A DNA stretch of 64,000 nt from Stagnimonas aquatica (GCF_003730135.1 NZ_RJVO01000001.1:186001-250000), one strand, 5' to 3'; counted from the first letter of the stretch, positions 42,243 to 51,363 are shown. Program-made: numbers and translations. The notes: generated by a model not told the origin, from the sequence alone.

Positions 42243-43394
42243 ATGACCCGCCACGCCGAACTCGATGCCCTGCGCGGACTGCTGCTGGTGCTGATGACGC
42301 TGACCCATCTGCCGACCCGCTACTCGGCCTACAGCAGCCAACTGTTCGGCTTCGTGTCGGCGGCGGAGGGTTTTGTCTTCCTCTCCGGCCTGGTGGCGGG
42401 ACTGGTGTATTGGCGCATCCGCCAGAGCCAGGGCGAGGCGGCCTTGCGCCAACGCCTGCGCCGGCGCGCCTGGCAGCTCTACGGCGTGCATCTGGCCCTG
42501 CTGCTGTTCCTGTTCACGGTCGGCGCGGCGCTGGGCCATTTCGGCGAACGGCCGATGCTGCGCAATCTGCTCAGCTTCTATTTCGAGCAGCCGCTGGTGG
42601 CGCTCTGGGCCGGGCCGCTGCTGCTCTACCAGCCGCCGCTGCTCGACATCCTGCCCACCTACATCGTGCTGCTGCTGGCCACCGGCTTCTGGATGCGCCT
42701 GGCCGCCCGTCGCGGCTGGGCCACGGCACTGGGTCTGAGCCTGTTGCTCTGGGCCTTCGCGCAACTGCACGGCCGCGCCTGGCTGCTGGCGCTGTTCAAC
42801 CGCGCCACCGGCGACACCGTGCCCAATCTGCCCCTGCCGGTGCTCGGCTACTTCGACGACTTCGCCTGGCAACTGCTCTGGGTGTCCGGACTCTGGGTCG
42901 GCCACTTGCTGGCGGAAGGTCGCGGACAGGAACTGCGGCCCCGCCCGGCGCTGGCCTGGGCGGCAATCGGCGCCACGGCGTTCGCGCTGGCCTGGTTCCA
43001 CCGCTGGCTGCCGCCCAGCCTGGGGCTGCCCGTGGTGGATGCGGAGTTCTGGCTGCAATGGGTCGACAAGGTGCTGCTGCGTCCCTTGCGGCTCAGCCAG
43101 TTCCTGCTGCTGGCGGTGAGTCTGGCCTGTCTGAGCCACTGGCTGCGGCCGGTGGCGCTGGCGGCGCCCGGCCGGATGCTGGCCGGACTCGGCCGCGCCT
43201 CGCTGCCGGTGTTCAGCGTGCACCTGCTGCTGGTGCTGCTGAGCCTGGGCCTGATCCAGCAGGAGGAAGTGCCGCTGTCGGCGCCGGCCGAACTGGCCCT
43301 GGTGATCGGCACCTTGGCGGCAATGGCGGCCAGCGCCTGGCGGCACGGCCGGCGCGGCACGCTCAGCCATCCAGGCGCCCTTCGCGCAGCCTGA
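42243..43394 (+). CDS. opgC: OpgC-like multi-pass membrane acyltransferase
   Basis: A 383-residue protein with about ten transmembrane segments. The N-terminus TRHAELDALRGLLLVLMTL has the RxxxLDxLRG signature of the OpgC/acyltransferase-3 type, then FVSAAEGFVFLSGLVAG, typical of OpgC domain proteins that add succinyl groups to periplasmic glucans. Whether glucans are the acceptor here is unknown; no opgG/H is in the window. It lies in opposite orientation between the YbbA and YbbP genes and its last 32 bases overlap ybbA. Confidence 0.82.
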   Translation: MTRHAELDALRGLLLVLMTLTHLPTRYSAYSSQLFGFVSAAEGFVFLSGLVAGLVYWRIRQSQGEAALRQRLRRRAWQLYGVHLALLLFLFTVGAALGHFGERPMLRNLLSFYFEQPLVALWAGPLLLYQPPLLDILPTYIVLLLATGFWMRLAARRGWATALGLSLLLWAFAQLHGRAWLLALFNRATGDTVPNLPLPVLGYFDDFAWQLLWVSGLWVGHLLAEGRGQELRPRPALAWAAIGATAFALAWFHRWLPPSLGLPVVDAEFWLQWVDKVLLRPLRLSQFLLLAVSLACLSHWLRPVALAAPGRMLAGLGRASLPVFSVHLLLVLLSLGLIQQEEVPLSAPAELALVIGTLAAMAASAWRHGRRGTLSHPGALRAA

Positions 43395-44037
43395 GGGTGC
43401 GTCCGCAGCGCGCCGCCAGTTGCGCGTCGTGGGTCACCAGCACCAGGGTCGCGCCGCGTTCGCGGTTGAGCGCGAACAGCAGGTCGATGATGCGCGCGCC
43501 GGTGGCGGTGTCGAGGTTGCCGGTGGGCTCGTCGGCGAACAGGATCTTCGGCTCGGCGGCGAAGGCGCGCGCCAGCGCCACGCGCTGCTGCTCGCCGCCG
43601 GAAAGCTGCTGCGGATAGTGACTGAGCCGTGCGCCCAGCCCGACCGACTCCAGCGCGGCGACGGCGCGCTCGCGGGCGTCGCGACGGCCGGCCAGCTCGG
43701 CGGGCAGCATCACGTTCTCCAGCGCGGTGAAGCCGGCCAGCAGCTGGAACGACTGGAACACGAAGCCGACCCTGCCGGCGCGCAAGGCAGCGCGGGCATC
43801 CTCGCTCTTGTCCTCCAGGGTCTCGCCGTCGAGGCGGATGGAACCGGCACTGGGAGTGTCCAGCCCGGCCAGCAGCGACAGCAGGGTGGTCTTGCCGGAG
43901 CCGCTGCTGCCGACGATGGCAACGCTCTCGCCGGCTTGAATCTGCAACTCCAGCCCCGACAGGATGGTCAGTGGTTCCGCTCCCTCGCCGCTGGTCACCC
44001 GCTTGACCAGCCCCTTCGCCTCGATGGCCGATGTCAT
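43363..44037 (-). CDS. ybbA: ABC transporter ATP-binding protein (YbbA/LolD type)
   Basis: A 224-residue ATPase of the MacB/LolD class. Walker A GSSGSGKTTLLSLLAG, Q-loop VFQSFQL, signature LSGGEQQRVALARA, Walker B ILFADEPTGNLD and the H-loop THD are complete. It should energise the YbbP-like permease. Its ATG (44035-44037) overlaps the tesA ATG (44036-44038) on the other strand by two bases, so each promoter must lie in the other's coding region. Confidence 0.94.
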   Translation of the reverse strand: MTSAIEAKGLVKRVTSGEGAEPLTILSGLELQIQAGESVAIVGSSGSGKTTLLSLLAGLDTPSAGSIRLDGETLEDKSEDARAALRAGRVGFVFQSFQLLAGFTALENVMLPAELAGRRDARERAVAALESVGLGARLSHYPQQLSGGEQQRVALARAFAAEPKILFADEPTGNLDTATGARIIDLLFALNRERGATLVLVTHDAQLAARCGRTLRLREGRLDG

Positions 44038-44656
44038 GACTCGTTTCTTCTCGGTAGTGCTGCTGTGTCTGTACTCGGCCCTGGCCGCCGCCGCGCCGGC
44101 GACGCCGCCGGTGATCCTGGTGCTGGGCGACTCGCTGTCGGCCGGCTACGGCCTGCCGCGCGAATCCGGCTGGGTATCTCTATTGGAGCAGCGGCTGAAG
44201 ACTCAAGGCTATCCGCACCGGGTGGTGAACGCCTCGATCTCCGGCGACACCAGCGCCGGCGGCCTGAGCCGCCTGCCCGCCGCCTTGGAGGCGCAGCGGC
44301 CGAAAATAGTTCTGATCGAACTCGGCGCCAACGACGGTCTGCGCGCGCAACCGGTGAAGGCCCTGCGCGGCAATCTCGAAAAGCTGGTGGGCCTGAGCCG
44401 CGCCGCTGGCGCCACGCCGGTACTGTTCGAGATGCGCATCCCGTCCAACTACGGCCCCGCCTACACCGAGAGTTTCGCCGGCGTGTTCGCTGATACCGCG
44501 CGGGCGCTGAAGACGCCGCTGGTGCCGTTCTTCCTCGCGGCCATCGCCGCTGACCCCCAGCAGTTCCAGGACGACGGCATCCATCCCAACCTCGCGGCGC
44601 AGCCCAAGCTGCTCGACGCGGTCTGGCCGACGCTGAAGCCGCTACTGGCGCGCTAA
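44036..44656 (+). CDS. tesA: Periplasmic acyl-CoA thioesterase I / lysophospholipase (GDSL)
   Basis: A 206-residue GDSL hydrolase. The signal peptide (about residues 1-20, ending ALAAAAP) is followed by block I VLGDSLSAGYGL (catalytic Ser), block III GANDGLR and block V DDGIHPN (Asp and His). Length and motif spacing fit TesA. It is divergent from ybbA, the arrangement also known in E. coli; an in-frame ATG four codons upstream is an alternative start. Its end overlaps the convergent gene by 15 bases. Confidence 0.94.
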   Translation: MTRFFSVVLLCLYSALAAAAPATPPVILVLGDSLSAGYGLPRESGWVSLLEQRLKTQGYPHRVVNASISGDTSAGGLSRLPAALEAQRPKIVLIELGANDGLRAQPVKALRGNLEKLVGLSRAAGATPVLFEMRIPSNYGPAYTESFAGVFADTARALKTPLVPFFLAAIAADPQQFQDDGIHPNLAAQPKLLDAVWPTLKPLLAR

Positions 44657-45667
44657 GGATTCCAGCGAGCCGCGCTGGTCGCGCTGGTACTGGGCGAGGG
44701 CGCGCTGGGTGCGGACGCCGAGCAGGCCATCGACCGGACCAGGGTCGTAGCCTTCCGCGCGCAGCGACTGCTGCACCCGAGCGATCACTTCCGGGGTCAT
44801 GTTGGTCGGGCACAGCACCGAGCGCCATTCGTAGCGCTCGGGCGTCAGCAGCTCGCGTTCCCAGCGGGTCTCCAACTGCGCCGGCACCTGCACGCGCTCG
44901 ACGCTGCCCGGGTCGATCAGGCGCGCCGCCGGGCGGCTGGCCATCTGCTCCGGCACCACCACCCGGCGCAGGCCGGAGGGCGCTTTCTGCACCGGGCGGC
45001 TCACCGTGCGGTAGACCGCCGGTTCCTCGACCAGGCAGTAGATGTCGCCAGTGGCCTGGTCGATGCGCTGCACCGGTCCGCTGCCGCGCTTCCAGACCAG
45101 CCGCGCCGGCTGCTCCAGCACCTGTTCGCTGAGCAGCTCATAGCCGCCACGGCTGCCGGCCGGTTCCAGCTCGGTCTGCTCGTAGGCCTCGCGCTGCACG
45201 TAGCGCTCGCTACTCAGCGCGTAGCGGCGCGGGCGGACCTCCAGCGACTCGCTGGCCGGGCTCTGCTGCACGACCTGCAAGCGGTCCCGGTACTGCGCCG
45301 GCACCCGCACCAGGGCGAAACATTCGCCCGGGCGGGCGGGCGGCAGCATCGGCAGCTCGGCCTCGGCGGCCCCAGCGGCCTCGGGGCTGCCGACCCCGGT
45401 CAGGGTCGCTCCCGCCGTCGCGGGCGGCGGCACCGGCGGCAGGCGGGCGGAATCCAGTCTGTTCACCGGCGCTGGCGCCGGGCGGGCGAGCAGCGCCTTC
45501 TGCTGCTCGATCAGCAGATCGGCGGTGCGCTGCTGCTCGATCTGTCCCTGCGAGCGCGGCAGGAAGGCCGGCGAGCCGCTGTCCGCGCGGGCAGGCGCTT
45601 GCGCGTGGAGCGGCGCGGACAGACCGGCGACCAGCAGGACCGACAGCAGGCGCTGAAGCAGAACCAT
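44642..45667 (-). CDS. Exported protein with C-terminal peptidoglycan-binding (PG_binding_1) domain
   Basis: A 341-residue secreted protein. Residues 1-23 form a signal peptide ending LSAPLHAQ. A Gln/Pro/Ala-rich region follows, then three related segments: GECFALVRVPAQYRDRL, GDIYCLVEEPAVYRTV and VERVQVPAQLETRWERELL with a following SVLCP, each pairing a Cys with a V-P-A-x-(Y/L) motif. The C-terminus (PEVIARVQQSLRAEGYDPG, then PVDGLLGVRTQRALAQYQ) is a clear PG_binding_1 fold. Likely a periplasmic cell-wall-associated protein; catalytic activity is not evident. GGAG lies six bases before the ATG. Confidence 0.8.
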   Translation of the reverse strand: MVLLQRLLSVLLVAGLSAPLHAQAPARADSGSPAFLPRSQGQIEQQRTADLLIEQQKALLARPAPAPVNRLDSARLPPVPPPATAGATLTGVGSPEAAGAAEAELPMLPPARPGECFALVRVPAQYRDRLQVVQQSPASESLEVRPRRYALSSERYVQREAYEQTELEPAGSRGGYELLSEQVLEQPARLVWKRGSGPVQRIDQATGDIYCLVEEPAVYRTVSRPVQKAPSGLRRVVVPEQMASRPAARLIDPGSVERVQVPAQLETRWERELLTPERYEWRSVLCPTNMTPEVIARVQQSLRAEGYDPGPVDGLLGVRTQRALAQYQRDQRGSLESLARQ

Positions 45668-45781
45668 GGAGGTCTCCGGAAAGACGGGCGAGTGCAGGGC
45701 CGAGTTTAGCGGCAGGCGGACCATCACCACGCGAGAACGCCGACGCGGAGGGCGGGAGACAACAGAGATTGCCGACCCGGA

Positions 45782-46054
45782 CTAGGGCCTGTCACCCATT
45801 AGAACGCCGCTGCGGCGGAAGGCGGTTTTGGGGCAGTGCAAGGAAGCAAGAGTGCGCAATAGCGGGTCTATTGAAACTCTTGCTGACGTAGCAATGCCCC
45901 AAAACCGTCCCGCCCCGAAGGGTTGCTGGCCGAAAGCGCGTCATGCGGCGTTGCCCGCCTAGCGAAGGCAACCAGCCTTCGCGTCGGCAGGCGCCTTGCC
46001 TGACGCGCTTTCGGCCGGCAACGCAGCGACGTTCTAATGGGTGACAGGCCCTAG
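45782..46054. mobile_element. 273-bp MITE-like element with perfect 25-bp terminal inverted repeats
   Basis: Bases 45782-45806 are the exact reverse complement of 46030-46054 (25 of 25, outermost bases CTAG). Two internal stem-loops fill the element: 45823-45907, with 13-bp arms CGGTTTTGGGGCA/TGCCCCAAAACCG, and 45922-46022, with 22-bp arms differing at one base and a nested GCGAAGGC/GCCTTCGC stem. No convincing open frame or transposase is present. This fits a non-autonomous palindromic element; the CTAG ends could be a palindromic target duplication. With 45668-45781, where I see nothing, it makes up the 383-base stretch without a gene. Confidence 0.85.
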
Positions 46055-46845
46055 CGCAGCAGCATCAGCAAGCCCACCGAAGCCAGCAGCAGGGCGAAGG
46101 CGCGCTTCAGGGTGCGCGCCGGCAGGGCGTGCGCGAGTCGTGCGCCGAACGGTGCGGTCAGCACGCTGGCCAGCGCCAGTCCGAAAAACGCCGAGAGGCT
46201 GATGTAGCCCAGGTGAGCACCGACCAGCCCGGGCGCATCCCAGCCGCTCACCGCAAAGCCCAGCGCGCCGCCCCAGGCGATGGGAATGCCACCGGCGGCG
46301 GCGGTGCCCACCGCCTGCTGCATCGACACTCCACGCCAGGACAGGTAGGGCACGGTCAGCGAGCCGCCGCCGATGCCGACCAGCGCCGACAGCAGGCCGA
46401 TGCCACCGCCGGCGACCAGCAACTCGCCGGCCGGCAGACGATGACCGCCGGCGCGCGGCGGCGGCTGGGCGCCGAAGAACATCTGCGCCGCCACCAGCAG
46501 GGCGCCGGTGCCGACGGTGTTCTTGAGGGCATCGCCCGACAGCAGGTGCGCGACGAAGGCACCGCCGAGGGCGCCGAGGGCAAGGCCGGGAGCGAAGCTG
46601 CGCAGCAAGTCCCAGCGCACCGCGCCGCGCTGGTGGTGGGCGCGGGTGGAGGAGATCGAAGTGGCGCCGATCACCGCCAGCGAGGTGCCGATGGCGACCT
46701 GCATCACCACCGCCGCCGGCACTCCCAGCGCCGGCAGCACGAAGGCCAGCGCTGGCACCATGATCAGCCCGCCACCGACCCCGAACAGCCCGGCCAGGAC
46801 GCCGGCCGCCGCGCCGGTGGCGGCAAAGATCAACAGGGTGAGCAT
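46051..46845 (-). CDS. TSUP family permease (TauE/SafE, sulfite exporter type)
   Basis: A 264-residue membrane protein with about eight helices in two halves, each opening with the family motif: GLFGVGGGLIMVPAL near residue 20 and ALVGIGGGSLTVPYL near 159. TSUP proteins move sulfite, sulfoacetate or related organosulfur anions; substrate cannot be assigned. The stop codon TAG (46051-46053) is formed by the outer end of the neighbouring inverted-repeat element, so the C-terminus may have been altered by its insertion. It starts 26 bases from the divergent slt gene. Confidence 0.9.
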   Translation of the reverse strand: MLTLLIFAATGAAAGVLAGLFGVGGGLIMVPALAFVLPALGVPAAVVMQVAIGTSLAVIGATSISSTRAHHQRGAVRWDLLRSFAPGLALGALGGAFVAHLLSGDALKNTVGTGALLVAAQMFFGAQPPPRAGGHRLPAGELLVAGGGIGLLSALVGIGGGSLTVPYLSWRGVSMQQAVGTAAAGGIPIAWGGALGFAVSGWDAPGLVGAHLGYISLSAFFGLALASVLTAPFGARLAHALPARTLKRAFALLLASVGLLMLLR

Positions 46846-46871
46846 GGGCGCTGGACCTACAATGGCGGCAA

Positions 46872-48851
46872 ATGAGCGCGCATCCTAATTCCCTCTCCCG
46901 CCCCCTGCTGAGCCTGGGCCTGCTGGCCGGCCTGATGCTGGGCCTCGTGCCGCGCAGCCAGGCCGCCGAAGACTCACGCGCCGCCGGCCGCAGCGCCTTT
47001 GTCGCCGCCTATGCGCTGGCCGGAGCCGATCCGGCCGCCGAGGCCGGCGACAGCGCCGCGCTGCGTGCCTATCCGCTCTACCCCTGGCTGCGCGCCGCGC
47101 GGCTGAAGGCGCAACTGGCGGCCGGACAGCCGCAGGCCGAGGCCGCCGTCGCCGCCTTCCTCGGCGAGCAGGGCGAGGCGCCGGCCGGTCGCGAGCTGCG
47201 CCGGCTGTGGCTGGCCAAGCTGGCCGAGCGCCAGGACTGGACCGCCTTCCTCGCCGCCTGGCGCGAAGACCTGGGCGACGAGACCCTGCGCTGCCGCGCG
47301 CTCGACGCCTGGCTGGCGACCGGTCCGACGCCCGAGCTGGCGCAGAGCCTCGCCGAGCGCTGGGTCAGCGAAGCCGAACTGCCGGCCGCCTGCGGCAACG
47401 CCCTGGCCTGGCTGCGCCGGCAGCCGGTCTACACGGCGGCGCTGGTCGAGCGCCGGGCCCGCAACCGACTGGTGGAGGGCGACAGCGCCCGCGCCAAGCC
47501 GCTGCTCGCCGAGCTGCCGGCCGCGCAACGGCCGGCGCTGGAAGCCTGGCTGGCGCTGCTCGACAACCCGGCCGCCGGCTTCGCGCAACTGGCGGCCGGC
47601 GGCGCCAGCGCCATCGACGACCAGGGCCTGCGTGAAACCTGGCAGCGCTATGCGCGCCGCAACACCGATGCCGCCGCCGCGCTGCTGCCGCGCCTGCTGG
47701 TGGCGCTCAAGCCCTCGATGGCGACCACCGAGGCGCTGACCCTGAGCGCCGCGCTGCCGCTGGCCTGGAGCCGCGACCCCAGCGCCCTGGGGCTGTTCCA
47801 GTCGGCGGCCCAGAGCGGCCAGCCGCTCGACGACCGGGCGCTGGAATGGCGCCTGCGCGCGGCCTTGTGGAACGGCGAGTGGCTGCAAGTGCTGGCCTGG
47901 ACCGATGCCCTGCCGGCGACGCTCGCCAACCAGCCGCGCTGGCGCTACTGGCGCGCCCGTGCCCTGGAGACGCTGGGCAAGTCCGAACAGGCACGGCCGC
48001 TGTACCGCGCGCTCACCGGCGAATTCGATACCTACGGCCTGCTCGCCGCCTGGCGGCTCGGCCAGGCCTGGACCCCGCCCTCGCGGCGGGTGGCGGTGGT
48101 CAGTCCAGAGGCACGCGCCGCGCTCGCCGCCCTGCCCTCGTTTGCCCGCGCCGAAGAGGCCTGGGCGCTGCAACTGCGCAGCATCGCCTCGCTGGAGTGG
48201 CGCGCCAGCTTCGACGCGCTGGAGCCGAAGCTGCGGCCGGCGCTGGTCGCCATCGCCGGGCAATGGGGCTGGCACGACCAGGCGGTGGTCACCGCCACCC
48301 GCCAGGGTCTGTTCGACGACGTGCCGGCGCTGTTCCCGCGCCCCTACGAGGGCGAGGTGCGGCGCGCGGCGGCCTTGTCCGGCACGCCGCCGATCTGGAT
48401 CCACGGGGTGATGCGCAAGGAAAGCGTGTTCAAGGCCGACGCGGTCTCCGCCGCCGACGCCATCGGCCTGCTGCAACTGCTGCCCTCCACCGCCAAGCTG
48501 GTCGCCAAGCGCTACCAGCGGCCGGCGCCCAGCCGCGAGCAGTTGTTCGACCCGGCGGTGAACGTGCCGCTCGGCGCGCTGCATCTGCGCGAACTAGCCG
48601 ACCAGTACCAGGGCCGCTGGATTCTGGCGCTGGCCGCCTACAACGCCGGTGCCCGCGCCGCCGAGCGCTGGCGGCCCACCGACGGCGCCCGCGACGCCGA
48701 TGTCTGGATCGAGAACATCCCCTACAACGAGACCCGGGTGTACGTGCAGCGCATCCTGCTGCATGCCGCCGCCTACGACTGGCTGGAAACCGGCAAGCCG
48801 GTGCGCGCCGCCGCCTGGCTGCCGCCGGTGACGCCCTCGGGCTCGCCTTGA
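46872..48851 (+). CDS. slt: Soluble lytic murein transglycosylase
   Basis: A 659-residue periplasmic enzyme cleaving peptidoglycan to 1,6-anhydro products. A signal peptide (ending SQAA, about residue 32) precedes a long helical superhelix of TPR-like repeats forming the Slt70 ring. The C-terminal SLT lysozyme-like domain has the catalytic Glu near residue 517 ([20 protein letters not shown]), [15 protein letters not shown], and [16 protein letters not shown]. The common GLMQLMP is GLLQLLP here. A TACAAT -10-like box lies 10 bases upstream of the ATG. The gene is 16 bases ahead of cca. Confidence 0.93.
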   Translation: MSAHPNSLSRPLLSLGLLAGLMLGLVPRSQAAEDSRAAGRSAFVAAYALAGADPAAEAGDSAALRAYPLYPWLRAARLKAQLAAGQPQAEAAVAAFLGEQGEAPAGRELRRLWLAKLAERQDWTAFLAAWREDLGDETLRCRALDAWLATGPTPELAQSLAERWVSEAELPAACGNALAWLRRQPVYTAALVERRARNRLVEGDSARAKPLLAELPAAQRPALEAWLALLDNPAAGFAQLAAGGASAIDDQGLRETWQRYARRNTDAAAALLPRLLVALKPSMATTEALTLSAALPLAWSRDPSALGLFQSAAQSGQPLDDRALEWRLRAALWNGEWLQVLAWTDALPATLANQPRWRYWRARALETLGKSEQARPLYRALTGEFDTYGLLAAWRLGQAWTPPSRRVAVVSPEARAALAALPSFARAEEAWALQLRSIASLEWRASFDALEPKLRPALVAIAGQWGWHDQAVVTATRQGLFDDVPALFPRPYEGEVRRAAALSGTPPIWIHGVMRKESVFKADAVSAADAIGLLQLLPSTAKLVAKRYQRPAPSREQLFDPAVNVPLGALHLRELADQYQGRWILALAAYNAGARAAERWRPTDGARDADVWIENIPYNETRVYVQRILLHAAAYDWLETGKPVRAAAWLPPVTPSGSP

Positions 48852-48867
48852 ACCTGGGTCGCCGCCC

Positions 48868-50160
48868 ATGAAGCGCTATCTGGTGGGCGGCGCAGTCCGT
48901 GACGCCCTGCTGGGCTTGCAAGCCCGCGAGCAGGACTGGGTAGTGGTCGGCGCCAGCCCGGAGGACATGGTCGCCGCCGGCTACCGGCCGGTGGGCAAGG
49001 ACTTTCCGGTGTTCCTGCACCCGGAGACCAAGGAAGAACACGCGCTGGCGCGCACCGAGCGCAAGAGCGGTCGCGGCTACCACGGCTTCACCTTCCACAC
49101 CGGCCCGGAGGTGACGCTGGAGGAGGATCTGATCCGCCGCGACCTCACCATCAACGCCATCGCCCGCGACGACGACGGCCGCCTGGTGGACCCCTACGGC
49201 GGCCAGCGCGATCTGCAGGCGCGGGTGCTGCGCCATGTTTCGCCGGCCTTCGCCGAAGACCCTTTGCGGGTGCTGCGGCTGGCGCGCTTCGCCGCCCGCT
49301 TCGCGCCGCTGGGCTTCAGCGTGGCGCCGGAGACCCTGGCGCTGTGTCGACGACTGGTCAACGAGGGCGAGATCGACCATCTGGTCGCCGAGCGGGTCTG
49401 GAAGGAAACCGAGCGGGCGCTGATGCAGACGCTGGCGCCGCCGCTGTCCGAAAGCGCGGCAGTGACGCCTGCGCAAGCAAGCCGGCCATCGGTGTACTTC
49501 GAAATCCTGCGCGCCTGCGGTGCGCTGGCGCGGCTGTTCCCGGAATTGGAGGCGCTGTTCGGCGTGCCGCAGCGCGCCGACTACCACCCGGAGGTGGACT
49601 CCGGCGTGCACACGCTGATGTGCATCGACGCCGCCGCGCGACTGGGTTTTGGCCTGGAAGTGCGGGTGGCGGCGCTTTGCCACGACTACGGCAAGGCGCT
49701 GACCCTGCCCAGCCGCTGGCCCAGCCATCACGGTCACGATCTCGCCGGCCTGCCGCTGGTGGAGCGCTTCTGCGAGCGCCTGCGGGTGCCCAAGGTCTGC
49801 CGCGAGGTGGCGCTGATCCACACCCGCGAGCACCTGCTGGTGCACCAGGTCCGGCAACTGCGGGCCAAGACCCTGCTGGAACTGCTGGAGCGGATGAAGG
49901 CCTTCAAGGACGAGCGCCAGTTCGCGCTGGTCTGCGAGGCCTGCCTCTGCGACGCGCGCGGCCGGCTCGGCTACGAGGACTGCGACTACCCGCAGCTCGA
50001 CTACCTGCGCGCAGCGGCGGCGGAAGCAGCCCAGTTGCAGGCGCGCGCGGTGATGGCCGAGGGCATCGTCGGCGCTGCCATCGGCCCGGCGCTGGCGGAA
50101 ATGCGCACCGCGCGCCTGGGCGAGTGGCTGAGCCGGCAACGGAAGACGACGAGCGGCTAA
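48868..50160 (+). CDS. cca: Multifunctional CCA tRNA nucleotidyltransferase / HD phosphohydrolase
   Basis: A 430-residue class II enzyme that builds or repairs the tRNA 3' CCA. Motif [12 protein letters not shown] is followed by [10 protein letters not shown]: the first of the two metal-binding carboxylates, Asp21 in E. coli, is Glu21 here, while Asp23 is kept. [13 protein letters not shown], the neck segment [14 protein letters not shown] and the C-terminal HD domain ([23 protein letters not shown]) follow, as in the E. coli three-activity form. Length is slightly above E. coli (412). Confidence 0.95.
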   Translation: MKRYLVGGAVRDALLGLQAREQDWVVVGASPEDMVAAGYRPVGKDFPVFLHPETKEEHALARTERKSGRGYHGFTFHTGPEVTLEEDLIRRDLTINAIARDDDGRLVDPYGGQRDLQARVLRHVSPAFAEDPLRVLRLARFAARFAPLGFSVAPETLALCRRLVNEGEIDHLVAERVWKETERALMQTLAPPLSESAAVTPAQASRPSVYFEILRACGALARLFPELEALFGVPQRADYHPEVDSGVHTLMCIDAAARLGFGLEVRVAALCHDYGKALTLPSRWPSHHGHDLAGLPLVERFCERLRVPKVCREVALIHTREHLLVHQVRQLRAKTLLELLERMKAFKDERQFALVCEACLCDARGRLGYEDCDYPQLDYLRAAAAEAAQLQARAVMAEGIVGAAIGPALAEMRTARLGEWLSRQRKTTSG

Positions 50161-50240
50161 CTGCGATTCACCCCGGATTCAGCGCCCGGGCGCAGACTGG
50201 CAACCGCCATCTTCGTGGCGACCATTTCCTGGAGTGCATC

Positions 50241-50474
50241 ATGAACAAGAACATCGCCCTGCTGCTGTTGATCGCCGCCCTCGGCGCCACCACCACCGCC
50301 TGCAAGAAGGAAGAGCCCAGCGCCGTCGAGCAGTTGGAAGACAAGGTGAAGGACGGCCTCGACCTGCGCGAGAACGAGAAGCTGAAGGACGCCGGCGAAA
50401 GCGCCGCCGACGCGATCAAGGAAGCCGGCGAAGCCGCCAAAGAGGCGGTGACCCCGGAAGAAAAGCCCAACTGA
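50241..50474 (+). CDS. Small Lys/Glu-rich lipoprotein
   Basis: A 77-residue exported protein. A hydrophobic signal (residues 3-17) ends in TTTAC, an imperfect lipobox, at Cys21, followed by KKEEPSAVEQLEDKVKDGLD and an amphipathic helix rich in Ala, Glu and Lys (AADAIKEAGEAAKEAV). GGAG lies seven bases before the ATG and a strong terminator follows. It resembles small envelope or stress lipoproteins in general; no family recognised. Confidence 0.72.
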   Translation: MNKNIALLLLIAALGATTTACKKEEPSAVEQLEDKVKDGLDLRENEKLKDAGESAADAIKEAGEAAKEAVTPEEKPN

Positions 50475-50494
50475 TCGGGCGTCTCGCTGCAAAC

Positions 50495-50524
50495 AGCCGG
50501 TGGCCCAGCGCCACCGGCTTTTTT
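50495..50524 (+). terminator. Intrinsic terminator after the small lipoprotein
   Basis: Perfect 9-bp stem AGCCGGTGG/CCACCGGCT (50495-50503 with 50511-50519, 7-base loop), followed by T5. It ends transcription before the convergent uppP. Confidence 0.88.
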
Positions 50525-50535
50525 GTGGGCGCCGC

Positions 50536-51321
50536 TCAGAGCGCCAGCAGCAGCACCGCGCCCAGCGCCAGACGGTACCAGGCGAACGGCACGAAGCTGT
50601 GGTTGCCGATGAACCCCAGCAGCCAGCGCACCGCCGCGAAGCCGGTGATCGCGGCGACCACGAAGGCCAGTCCCAGCTGCCCCCAGGGCTCGGCGGCGAC
50701 CGCTTCGCCGGACTTCAGCACTTTCAGCAGTTCGTAGCCGGTGGCCGCGAACATGGTGGGAATGCCGACCAGGAAGGCGAACTCGGCGGCGCGCGGCCGC
50801 AGCGTCAGCCCCGCCAGCATGGCGGCGAAGATCGCCGCTGCCGAGCGCGAGGTGCCGGGAAACACGCCGGCCACCACCTGCGCCACGCCCACCGCCACCG
50901 CCACTTTCCAGGTCAGCTCGGCCATCGCCGGCTGGCGCTTGGCCCAGGCTTCCACCGCGAAGATGACGAAGGCACCGACGATCAGCGCGACCGCGATGGG
51001 CGTCACCGTATCGGGCAGCTCGGCACCGAGCTTCTTGGCGATCAGCCCCAGCACGGCGGTGATGCCGAAAGCCACCGCGATCTTGCTCAGGTAACCGAAA
51101 GCCTCGGGCTGGCGCCAGTCGCGCGCCAGTTGCAGCAGGCGCGTGCGGTAGACCAGGCAGACCGCCAGAATCGCGCCGGCCTGGATCGCGACATTGAACA
51201 GGTCGCTGCGCCGGCCCAGCCATTCCTCGGCGATCAGCAGATGTCCGGTCGAGGAGATGGGGAGGAATTCCGTGAGGCCCTCGATCACACCCAGCAGCAC
51301 AGCCGTCAGCCAGTCGTTCAC
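50536..51321 (-). CDS. uppP: Undecaprenyl-diphosphatase UppP (BacA family)
   Basis: A 261-residue membrane enzyme recycling undecaprenyl pyrophosphate for cell-wall synthesis. Signature 1 EGLTEFLPISSTGHLL (near residue 14) and signature 2 PGTSRSAAAIFAAMLAGL (near 155) hold the catalytic Glu, Ser and Arg; about eight helices are present. The GTG at 51321 (MNDWLTAVLLGVIEGL after initiation) is the family-like start; longer in-frame starts run into the divergent gene. It ends facing the terminator of the small lipoprotein. Confidence 0.95.
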   Translation of the reverse strand: MNDWLTAVLLGVIEGLTEFLPISSTGHLLIAEEWLGRRSDLFNVAIQAGAILAVCLVYRTRLLQLARDWRQPEAFGYLSKIAVAFGITAVLGLIAKKLGAELPDTVTPIAVALIVGAFVIFAVEAWAKRQPAMAELTWKVAVAVGVAQVVAGVFPGTSRSAAAIFAAMLAGLTLRPRAAEFAFLVGIPTMFAATGYELLKVLKSGEAVAAEPWGQLGLAFVVAAITGFAAVRWLLGFIGNHSFVPFAWYRLALGAVLLLAL

Positions 51322-51363
51322 ACTTACGATCCGAATCGAAAAAATGAGTGCGGAGACTAGCGC

